Origin: Linanthus parryae
Taxonomy: Eukaryota > Streptophyta > Magnoliopsida > Ericales > Polemoniaceae
Direction of reading: 5' to 3'
NCBI GenBank assembly: GCA_023055425.1
Contig: JALGPY010000001.1
Coordinates: 71,852,994 to 71,916,993 of the forward strand
Length of the DNA stretch: 64,000 nucleotides
Made by a program: the position numbers and the translations under genes. Shown here piece by piece: positions 55,070 through 64,000 of this stretch (positions are counted from its first letter, which is position 1; each line of letters opens with the position of its first letter). The notes under the pieces were generated by a model. The model did not search any database, was not told the DNA's origin, and saw only the letters and a list, made by a program, of their open reading frames with translations.

Positions 55070-57360
55070 CCATTGATTGCTTATTTAGCATACCCAACTC
55101 CAATCTCAGGGCAGAGAATCTTTCCTCTGGCAATGGTTTAGTGAAGATGTCTGCAAATTGCATGTTAGTAGGCTCAAATTCAAGAGATATATCACATTTA
55201 TCTCATGATCTTTAATGAAATGATGTCTGACATCTATGTGTGTTGGTTCTTGAGTGTTGGGCTGGATTATTTGAAATAGAGATTGCACTAGTGTTGTCAC
55301 ATTTGATAGAAATATCTCTGAATTCAAATCCCAAGTCTCTCATATGTTGAGCTATCCATAAAACTTGAGAACAGCAAGCCCCAACTGTAGTATATTCAGC
55401 TTCTGCAGTAGATAGAGCCAATGAGTTTTGTTTCTTTGAGAGCCAGCTTATCAAGGACTAGGGGATTGTCGTGCCCGAGGGCACTATCCCAACCCAAAAA
55501 TATAAAAAAATGATAAGACACATGATGAAAATATGCATCAACACATATAATTGCTGAAATATCAACTCTTGCAAGAGAGAAAAATAACGAATGTTGGTTT
55601 ACTCAGCCACTACAAAATTGGGGAAGTTAAAGATGTGTGGAGGAAGTGGGGAGAAGTTACAAAAGTGGTGGGTGGTATGTGAGATCTAAGGGCTATGGTT
55701 GATTTAATCTAAAGGCTAAAAAAAATTCAACCGTGCTATTTTATATAATAGATGATCGAAGGAACTGACAACATCCAGAAGTACTTTTTCTGTCAACTTC
55801 AAAACCAGCAAATTCATCATCCGAATAGCCACACAAAGATAAGTTAGACTATTTAGGATACCAAAGACCTAAGTCTTTGATACCATTGAGATACCTAAAG
55901 ATCCTTTTACTAGCAGCTAAGTGTGATTCATTTGGATCATCTTGGAATCTAGCACACAAGCATACACTGAACATGATATCAGGCCTACTAGCAGTAAGAG
56001 AAGTGAACCAATCATACCTCTTTATTCTTTCTGGTTCGCACTCTTACCCTTTTGATCTTTGTCTAAAGATAGAGTGGAACTCGTAGGAGTTTTGACTACC
56101 TTGGACAGAGACAAGTTGTATTTGTTAGCAAGTCCTTGGTGTACTTGCTCTGGTGTAGAAAAATTCGCTTCTGGCAACAGGAGCAAAAGTTTCCTCATAA
56201 TCTATACCTTTTTTCTTGATTGTAGCCTTGAGAAACTAATCTTTCTTTGTTTCTCATAATATTACCATTCTCATCAAGCTTGTTTCTGAACACCCACCTT
56301 GTGCCAATCACAGACTGATCTTTAGGAGGAGGAACTAGATTCCAAACCTTGTTCCTTTCAAACTCATTGAGTTCATTTTGCATAGCAATGATCCATTCTG
56401 CTTCTTGTAATGCTTCCTTCACATTTTTAGGTTCCATAACAGAAACAAAAGCATTAAAAGCACACAAGTTCTTTAATAGAGATTTTATTTGAGTACCAGT
56501 GGATGGACCATAAATAATATTGTCAGATGGATGTGCTGAAAGGTATTTCTATCTCTTTCTTGATATTCAGGTTTCTAGTTCTCCAGGAAGCTTTTCAAGT
56601 ATTTGAGAATTTGAAGAGGTGTCATAATCATTCTGCTTTTCTTGAGGATCTATTTCAAGGCTTTGAGATGTATTTTTAAGGCCTTGAAAATGTCTTTTAT
56701 TATCCTGTAAGTTTTCTTTAGAACCACTTCTAGATTGTCATCATCTGACTCATGCTTGTTCAGATTTAGGTTTGCAAAACTTTCACTCAAAGAACCGTCA
56801 TAGCTTTCTTGAAAAATAACATGAATGCTTTCTTCAACAAGCTTGGTTCTCTTTTTATATACTCTATAAGCTTTGCTAGTCAGTGAATAACCAAGAAAGA
56901 TACCTTCATCACTTCTTGCATCAAACTTGCCATGATTATCCTTACCATTATTTTGATTTAAAAAGGTACACCCAAAAGGCTTTAAATAAGAGACTTTGTC
57001 TTTCTCCCTTTGAAGGGTTCATATGGAGTTTTCTTCAGAATAGGTAATCAAGCACCTGTTCAGAATGTAGTTGGTAGTGTTTACAGCTTCTGCCCAAAAT
57101 GATTTTGGCAACTTGTTCTCTAGAAGCATTGTCCTAGACATGTCCTCAAGAGTCATGTTCTTTCTTTCAACTACTCCATTCTGTTGAGGAGTTATAGGAG
57201 TAGAGAAATTGTGAGAGATACCAAAAAAATTCTTTGGCTTGAAGGAGCTCCTTGTCTGGTTACCTTGAGCACAGGCTTTGTATACCTCTTCATCTTTGAA
57301 CTTAATGGACAGTAGACCTCTGATAAGATCTCTGGAAACTAGTTTGTTCAAAGTATTGAT
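55070..57360 (-). pseudogene. Degenerate copia pol of copy A, with integrase and RT cores deleted
   Basis: In order on the reverse strand: an integrase piece (57351-57019) in which SSFKPKNF runs straight into FGISHNFS, omitting about 85 residues present in copy B, including two of the three DDE residues; the N-terminal RT region (56467-56195, EALQEAEWIIAMQ, GTRWVFRNKLDENG); then a jump from APVAR to sequence just before YTKDLLTKY, removing the RT catalytic YVDD segment; and RNase H with KKQNSLALSTAEAEY, carrying stops and the Helitron at 55458-55752. It is coding-dead. The right end is cut by a gypsy LTR fragment at about 57366. Confidence 0.8.
55458..55752 (-). mobile_element. Non-autonomous Helitron inside copia copy A
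   Basis: On the reverse strand the element starts TCTATTATATAAAATAGC and ends with hairpin GTGCCC-TC-GGGCAC, 9 nt, then CCTAG. It is inserted between A and T, with no target duplication. Removing it restores ATCAAGGATGATCGAAGGAA, which matches ATCAAAGATGATCCAATGAA in copy B (about 61456-61475), an empty paralogous site. It is 295 bp with no coding capacity. Confidence 0.9.
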
Positions 57361-57365
57361 AGCAC

Positions 57366-58358
57366 CTTTTTGGAGCTATAATTATTTAGCATTTACCACA
57401 TGTTAATAGGTATTTGAGAATGATTTGAGCCTAATGTTAGTCGTTTCATCACATTTTGCTCACCATGTGCTATATTGTTAGTCCAAGCGTTTTCTATGCA
57501 TATTTCTTCGTTGTTTGTCAAATATAATCGCTTGGTATGTTTTTTCATGTTGTTGGCAGGAACGGATGCTAATCGGTTGATAGGAGGCATGGAACGAACT
57601 TCGGAAACAATGGGAGTTCAAGTGGAGTGAAGAGAAGCCGAACTGGAGGAGCTTGGATGACCAACTTGCACCATTTTGATCATAGCTGGAGTTCTACAAT
57701 TAATTTGTGGTGAGGCCAGTGCCAAATGAAAGTGGACTCAGAGAGCTTTCCAAGGATAGGTCATGGAGCTAAATTCGAGTTCGGACGAAGAAGTTATGGC
57801 CCGGCGAAGTCAGGAGCAGATTCCAGGGGTCTATTGTGCAATTACTAAAGACTTGTGCGCGTTTGGAATAACTAACGACCTAGGGACGAAAAAATTCCCT
57901 CATTCACGCTCAAGAGAGGCAAGAACGAAGGAAGAGACGAAGACTTCACCAAAGGAGAATCTAGTTTGATTCCTTCTTCTCTTTTCTTAATAAAATTCAT
58001 GGAGAAACTCTTTGCTTTTGTTTATCTTATGATGAGTAGCTAAACTTTCATAGCTAGGCATCTCATATGAGATCCTAGGGTTCATGTTAAAGAATATTTC
58101 CAGATTGAATCTAATTTCATGCTTTGATGATTTCTACTATTGAATAAGTTGTAGTTTCTTGATTCCATTAGTAATCCTAGTCTATTGACACGAGTAGGAG
58201 ATGAATTAATAGTCATGAGCTAGGATTTTATTCATTAGATGATTCATGCTTAATTGTTATTACGTTCTAATTTAATTTTTCATGTACTATGTAGTTAGTG
58301 AGTGCACGAAAGTGACTTAATCTAGCTAGATGATATGAACATCAATCCCAACTGAAAG
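57366..58358 (+). mobile_element. Truncated gypsy LTR (LTR4)
   Basis: Sequence such as AGCTATAATTATTTAGCATT at the left and the block GAGTAGCTAAACTTTCATAG, CCTAGGGTTCATGTTAAAG and GAGTGCACGAAAGTGACTTA is related to the distal half of LTR3 (50560-50915). It separates copia copies A and B. No internal region or palindrome cluster of its own was found, and the 3' end is cut off by copy B at about 58359. Confidence 0.6.
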
Positions 58359-59665
58359 TGTGAGTATGCAGATTTATAAGCAACTAAGATACTCTAGAAA
58401 GGGGGGGGGGAGAATAGAGTATGCAAACTTTTTGCAAAACTAGCTAACAAGTAGAAGAACTAGTGCAGTCAATGAATTTCAAGGCCTTGAACTCAGGTTC
58501 AAGCCTTTGAAATGTAGCAGAAAGTTTTATAACAAGTATGCCTTTTTCAAGGCCTTGAAAACAAGTTCAAACCCTTGAAAAAAATAAACAGTTTTTGTAT
58601 GCTGGAAAGCTTTGAAAGTAAATGAACTGAAAATGCACAAGACAAGTGATTTATAGAGTTCAGTCCACTTGGACCTACGTCTCTACCTCAGGGATTTGAT
58701 CCCTGCAGGATTTTCAACTCAATTCTTATTAATCAAATGCTAAGCCCTAGAACTCAAGCACAGAGAGTTCCCTTACTTTGTTACAGCTTGTGGTTTTCCC
58801 TAACCTGTCTAGTACCTGCTCTAGCTAACTGATTAACTAAGAATTCTCTATTGTTCACCTTGAACAATACTTGATAATGAATGTAGAAATAATACAGAAA
58901 TGATCTACCAATATAGCTCTATACAGAAGATCACTTAAGATTAGAAAACTGCAGTGAAATGCAGTGAACTTCTGTGTATGGATTGGAAGAGATGAATAAC
59001 TTCTTTGATGCTTTTCAATCCAGAATGCTTTCTCTGTATTTGTCCGTTGAAAATTGTGTTATTGTTGCTTCGAATTTGAGCTCTTTAAATACTTCAAACA
59101 GCTCTGCAAATCTCTCCCGATTTTCAGCAACAACGTTCCTATTTTGTAGGCAACAGAGTTTGACTACTTTGAGATCTTCTCCAACGGTTGAATGATCATG
59201 ATCTTCAGAGATATTGCTGTAGACCTTCATTTAACCATTATGAGAAGCTGTCAAACACGTCTGATTGATCACAGGATCAAATTCTTCAAGTGTTTCCAAA
59301 TCTGCAGCAATCCAGTTTACGAAACAATCCGCAAACTTAGAAACAATATTTCCTGCATTATCATGGTCAAACAGTTGATATTCAAAACATGTTTAACAAT
59401 TTGTCTTTCATCATCTAACAACAGGTAATCAAACATATGCAAAATAGATAATAAATACATCAGAGAGTTAATAGAAAAACTCCCCCTGAGAATATGCTTT
59501 CAGGTTTAACAGTTTCAAGGCTTTAAATCCAGTTTCAAGGCCTTGAAAATAGCCAACACTATTTTCAAGCCTCTGAAGCTGATTCAAAGCTTTGAAAGCT
59601 GTTTCAAGGCCTTGAAATAGCCAAGCTCTTTCAAGTCTTGAACAACCTGAGCTTTCAATCTCCCC
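58359..59665 (-). mobile_element. 3' LTR of copia copy B (approximate ends)
   Basis: On the reverse strand the polypurine tract TTCATCAAGGGGGAGA (about 59662-59677) precedes the LTR, which extends left to about 58359. It is homologous along its length to the LTR of copy A. Palindrome clusters lie at 58476-58583 near one end and 59511-59643 near the other. A G10 run lies at 58401-58410. Confidence 0.6.
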
Positions 59666-59968
59666 CTTGATGAAAGACAAAACCAAATTATATTTGATCC
59701 TTAGTCTCTGCAAAATAAACTGATTAGTCTTCAATTTAAAGACACAGTTATTCCAAAAAGATCCAACTTATTTAAATAACAAAAACACCTAAATAGTTCA
59801 GCAGATAACATCAAATAAACCTAAAATCCTAACTGAAACCTAGAATTTTCTCCCCCTTTTTGACTTCCATCAAAAAGACAGAAGATGTTGGATCATGTGT
59901 CTGGAAAATTTTGAAATATTAAAGAAATAATTAAAGCATAGAGAATGTGGAAGAAAGAATAGGCAAGA

Positions 59969-60764
59969 TTAAGGGTCCTTGTCATCTTCCTGATCTCCGG
60001 TTTCTTCCTCACTATCTTCACTGTTGGTTTGAACTTCTTGAGAGATCACATCTATTTCCTCAATGAAGGAACTGATCTTTTGAATAAGACTGTTGAATAG
60101 AAAAGTGAGACCTTCCGCGGCTTTCTTCCCATGCTTCAGCTTTTTCTTTACTGCTAACCTTTTCTGTTGAGGAGAGGCAGTCTTTATATTCTTCTTTCCT
60201 GCTTTTGATGCCTCTTGGGATGGATCTTTGTCAAGTTTCCCTTCGGGTTTCCCTTTGTTGGGCATGGCATACACTCCATAAGATCCTGAAGAAGTGTCTG
60301 AGTCTCAATCTTGAATAAGTATTTCCTTTGCTTTTAGGCTCATAGATTGTCTTCTTCTTGTCTCTCTTAGGGCTTCCAATATGGATACCCTTCTGCTTAT
60401 CTTGTGTAGAGCCCGTGGATTGTTTATTCCTTGCTTGAGCTTGATCTTTTCTCACGATCTTCTTGGGTGGTGAAGATTCTTCTTCTTCTTCAGTGAAACT
60501 TTTTGACACAGAGTCCTCACTGATTTCTTGAACCTCTTCCACTGCTGCTTTTCTCTTCTTCTCTGAGACAGGTTTTGAACCACCAGCCATTTTGATTCGA
60601 TATGAGGCTCTTCTTGTGCTCATTAGGGTTAGGGAGAAGAAAAGAGAGAGATGGAATGATACAGAATGAAGGAGAAGAGAAGAGGATAAATACTGAAAGA
60701 GTTTGAGTTTCAAAAGGAAACAAGTATCTCTCTGAAGATTTGCAAAGATCAGAGAAAATTTCAA
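59969..60764 (-). pseudogene. Extra ORF of copia copy B, frameshifted
   Basis: The first frame (60764-60231) holds a Lys/Glu-rich N-terminal part (MAGGSKPVSEKKRKAAVEEV onward). A second frame (60274-59969) continues with AGKKNIKTASPQQKRLAVKK and an acidic tail SEDSEEETGDQEDDKDP. It occupies the same position as the extra ORF of copy A, between pol and LTR, but the central plant-transposon-protein-like block is absent, apparently deleted near the frame change at about 60300. Confidence 0.55.
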
Positions 60765-61070
60765 ACTATTACGCCGTTGGAAAAAGAATATATTAAAACT
60801 ATTTTTGGCTAAAACAAATTTTTAAAAGGGTAGGGACTATATCAGAAAAATATCTACAGAGATATCACCCAGTATAGAATGATCCAAGTTTATTGACTAT
60901 TAGTGTAACAGATTCATTTTCAAGTCTTTGAAAAGGCTTTCAAGGACTTGAAACACTGTAACACTGCAACAAATAAAAAATCAAAGCTTTGAACTGATTT
61001 TCAAGGCTTTGAAACTCAATTCAAACCTTTGTAAACACAAATAACTTACCTTTCTTACCTTAAGCTCCCC

Positions 61071-63924
61071 CTAAAGCAATGCCGTCTTATTTAGCATTCC
61101 CAATTCCAATTTTAGAGCTGAGAACCTCTCATCTGCTAATGGTTTGGTGAAGAAATCTGCAATTTGCATGTTAGTAGCAACAAATTCAAGAACAATATCA
61201 CATTTCTCAGCATGATCTCTGATGAAGTGGTGTCTGACATCAATGTGCTTGGTTCTTGAGTGTTGTACTGGATTCTTTGTAATTGAAATTTCACTAGTGT
61301 TGTAACACTTAATAGGTATGCCTCTGAAGTCAAATCCAAGGTCTTTTAGCTGTTGAGAAATCCATAGTACTTGTGAGCACCATGCTCCTGCAGCTATATA
61401 TTCAGCTTCAGCTGTTGATAGAGCAACTGAATTCTGTTTCTTGGAATTCCAGCTAATCAAAGATGATCCAATGAATTGACAGGTTCCATAGGTGCTTTTT
61501 CTATCAACTTTGTAGCCTGAAAAGTCAGCATCTGAAAAACCACTTAAAGAGAAGTTATAATGTCTTGGATACCAAAGCCTTAAGTCTTTGGTACCATTGA
61601 GATATCTGAATATTCTCTTCACAACTGTTAAGTGTGATTCATTTGGATCAGCTTGAAATCTAGCACACATGCATACACTAAACATAATATCTGGTCTGCT
61701 TGCTGTCAGATAGAGTAATGATCCAATCATGCCTCTATACTCGTTTACATTGACACTCTTACCAGATTCATCCTTGTCTAAGGATAGTGTAGAGCTCATT
61801 GGGTTCTTGGCTTCCTTGCATTGAGCCATGCTGTACTTATTTAGCAAGTCTCTTGTGTACTTGCTTTGATTCAGAAAGATACCCTTATTCAATTGATGTA
61901 TTTGAAGTCCTAGGAAGAAGTTTAGTTCTCCCATCATGCTCATCTTAAATTCCCTGCTCACAAAACTTGAGAATTCTCTGCATAATTGATCATTAGTAGC
62001 TCCAAACAGTATATCATCAACATATATCTGGACTACAAGTAAATCTTTGTCATGAGTCTTAATGAAAAGAGTCTTGTCTACTAAACCCCTTTTGAAATCA
62101 TTTAAATCAAAAACTTTGACAGTCTTTCATACCAAGCCCTTGGAGCTTGTTTCAAACCATAAAGAGCTTTGTCAAGTTTGTAAACATGATCTGGAAATTT
62201 GTCATTTTCAAAACCAGGTGGTTGTGCAACATAAACTTCTTCTTGTAAATAACCATTCAAGAAGGCACACTTTACATCCATTTGAAATAGTTTCATGTTC
62301 TTGTAGGATGCAAATGCAAGTAAAATTCTAATTGCTTCTAACCTGGCAACTGGAGCAAAGGTTTCGTCATAATCTATACCTTCTTCTTAATTGTAACCTT
62401 GAGCAACTAACCTTGCTTTGTTTCTGATTACATTGCCACTTTCATCCAACTTATTTCTGAATACCCATCTGGTACCAATGACAGACTGGTTTGTTGGTAC
62501 AGGAACCAGGTTCCAAACCTTATTACTCTCAAACTCATTGAGCTCACTTTGCATAGCAATAATCCAGTCTGCTTCTTGCAAAGCTTCCTTCAGAGTTTTT
62601 GGTTCTACAGGAAAAAATAAAGGCATTAAAAGCACATAAGTTCTTCAACTGTGATCTAGTTTGTGTACCAGTGGTTGGATCTGATATAATATTATCAGCT
62701 GGATGGGATGAGAGATATTTAAATCTCTTCCTTGGAGACCATGGTTCAGGATCACCATAGATCTTCTCTGGTCTTGAAGTAGTGGCTTTGTCACTTGAAT
62801 CCTTCTGATCATCTTCTTCAAGGCTATGAGCTGTATTTTCAAGGCCTTGAGAGCTATTTCAAGGTCTTGAAAATTTCTTCTGTTTTTTTCTGAGCCTTTC
62901 TTGAATCCAAGTGGATTCTGAGTCTCTTCCTATGATTCATGCTTGTTCAAGTTCAAATCTTCATCACTTCTTGCATCAAACTTACCAAGATTGTCTTTTC
63001 CATTGTTATGGATAAAACAAGTGCATCCGAAGGTTCTGAAGTAAGAGATGTTTGGCTTTCTCCCTTTGAATAGTTCATAGGGGGTCTTCTTTAGAATGGT
63101 TCTAATCAAGCACCTGTTCAAAAATATAGTTTGTTGTATTCACAGCTTCTGCCTAGTAGTGTTTTGGCAACTTATTCTCAAGAAGCATTGTCCTTAACAT
63201 ATCTTCCAGAGTCCTGTTCTTTCTTTCAACAACACCATTATATTGAGGAGTTCTTGGAGCAGAAAAATTATGAGAAATACCATGCTTATCACAGAATAAA
63301 TCAAACTCTAACTGATCAAATTCTCTACCATGATCACTTCTGATTGACGCTACAGATAGGTTTTTCAAGTTTTGAAGTTCTCTGCAGAGCTTTGAAAATT
63401 CAGAGAGAGCTTCAGATTTTTCTTTGAGAAACATAACCCAAGTGTATCTAGAAAAATAATCTACAACAAATAGCATATACCTTTTACCTTTTGGAGTAGG
63501 AGTCCTCATAGGACCACAGAGATCCATATGAAGTAATCCAATAGGTCTAGTTGTACTTACAAACTTTTTTGGCTTGAAGGAGCTTCTGGTCTTGTGCACA
63601 TGCTTTGCATAACTCATCTTCTTTAAACTTTCTGGATGGCAATCCTCTTACCAAGTCTTTAGAGATCAATTTGTTCAGAGTATGCAAACTGATATGACCA
63701 AGTTTCCTATGCTAAAGCTTTGAATCTTCTTTCAAGGCCTTGAGGCACTTCAAACTTTCACCTGCAACTTTGTTAGTCTGAAAAGTATAAACATTGTTTG
63801 ATCTAGAGGCTGTGAGAATGCAATCTCCTGATTTCTCATTTTGCACCACACACTTCTCTTTATCAAATATGACTTTGTTGCCATTATCACAAAGCTGAGA
63901 TACACTAAGCAATTTAAACTTCAA
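61071..63924 (-). pseudogene. Copia pol of copy B: integrase, reverse transcriptase, RNase H, frameshifted
   Basis: From right to left on the reverse strand: gag-pre-integrase block LLSVSQLCDNGNKVIF (63924-63712); integrase core with MDLCGP, RSDHGREF and NGVVERKN, so all three DDE residues are present (63617-63153); RT start (62635-62387, GTRWVFRNKLDESG); RT middle (62296-62102, [19 protein letters not shown] and [17 protein letters not shown]); RT active site YVDDILFG at about 62020; and a long RT/RNase H frame to 61071 (ALSTAEAEYIAAGAW, RTKHIDVRHHFIRDH, ADFFTKPL). Frame changes near 62100, 62390, 62900 and 63150 mean it is not translatable as one protein. The element continues beyond the window end. 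Lineage within copia was not resolved. Confidence 0.88.
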
Positions 63925-64000
63925 ACCTTCAACTAGATAAACATCAGAAATAGAGTTTTCAAAATTTGTACCAACTTTTCTAATACCAAAGTGTTATTGA

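Noticed and set aside
57763..57969. 68-codon frame in LTR4
   Set aside because: It is inside a gypsy LTR fragment and has no recognisable motif.
52222..63745. CRISPR-like array interpretation of the spaced palindromes
   Set aside because: This is a plant nuclear region. Repeats are irregularly spaced, variable and overlap retroelement sequence, with no cas genes; an array in the prokaryotic sense is excluded.

Overview
This window looks like nuclear DNA of a flowering plant, probably a eudicot. It is AT-rich, has long introns with plant-type splice sites, three recognisable plant genes, and a dense load of plant transposon types: Ty1/copia and Ty3/gypsy LTR elements, a TRIM, Stowaway and hAT MITEs, MULE-like elements and a Helitron. 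All calls come from reading the sequence; no database search was run, and the species cannot be named.

Layout. (1) 1-13.8 kb, + strand: the 3' half of a golgin-candidate coiled-coil gene (GC3/GC4 family), 12 exons visible, with introns of 4.1 and 3.5 kb filled by MITEs, a TRIM nested in another element, tandem duplications and possibly organelle-derived DNA. (2) 15.4-17.4 kb, - strand: an intronless PPR-DYW gene, the apparent CRR2 orthologue, convergent with the golgin gene. (3) 17.5-28.3 kb: a repeat block. It holds a long-TIR element, the 3' part of a gypsy element on +, and a second gypsy element on - that is interrupted by a solo LTR with a perfect 5-bp target duplication. (4) 29.3-30.6 kb, - strand: a secreted Ser/Pro-rich cell-wall protein gene. 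(5) 31.1-37 kb: a MULE-like element with a 9-bp target duplication and degenerate intergenic DNA. (6) 37.0-48.35 kb, - strand: a complete type-one protein phosphatase catalytic subunit gene (TOPP family, 310 aa) in three exons, with a 10.3-kb first intron full of repeats. (7) 49.75-64 kb: a gypsy LTR plus a broken gag, then two copies (A and B) of one - strand copia family separated by a truncated gypsy LTR. Copy A carries a Helitron whose empty site is preserved in copy B.

The three housekeeping-type genes act separately: Golgi tethering, chloroplast RNA processing, and protein dephosphorylation. There is no operon-like logic; the shared theme is gene bodies tolerating heavy transposon invasion.

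The most unusual signal is a set of short near-perfect palindromes clustered inside the retroelements. Three gypsy LTRs each carry a cluster at about the same offset (roughly 300-600 bp from the LTR start), but with a different palindrome word in each. The copia family carries another palindrome word (TTCAAGGCCTTGAA and variants) near both ends of its LTR and at several boundaries between coding modules, at matching positions in both copies. The palindromy seems to be kept while the word changes, which suggests a structural role or a concerted spreading process.
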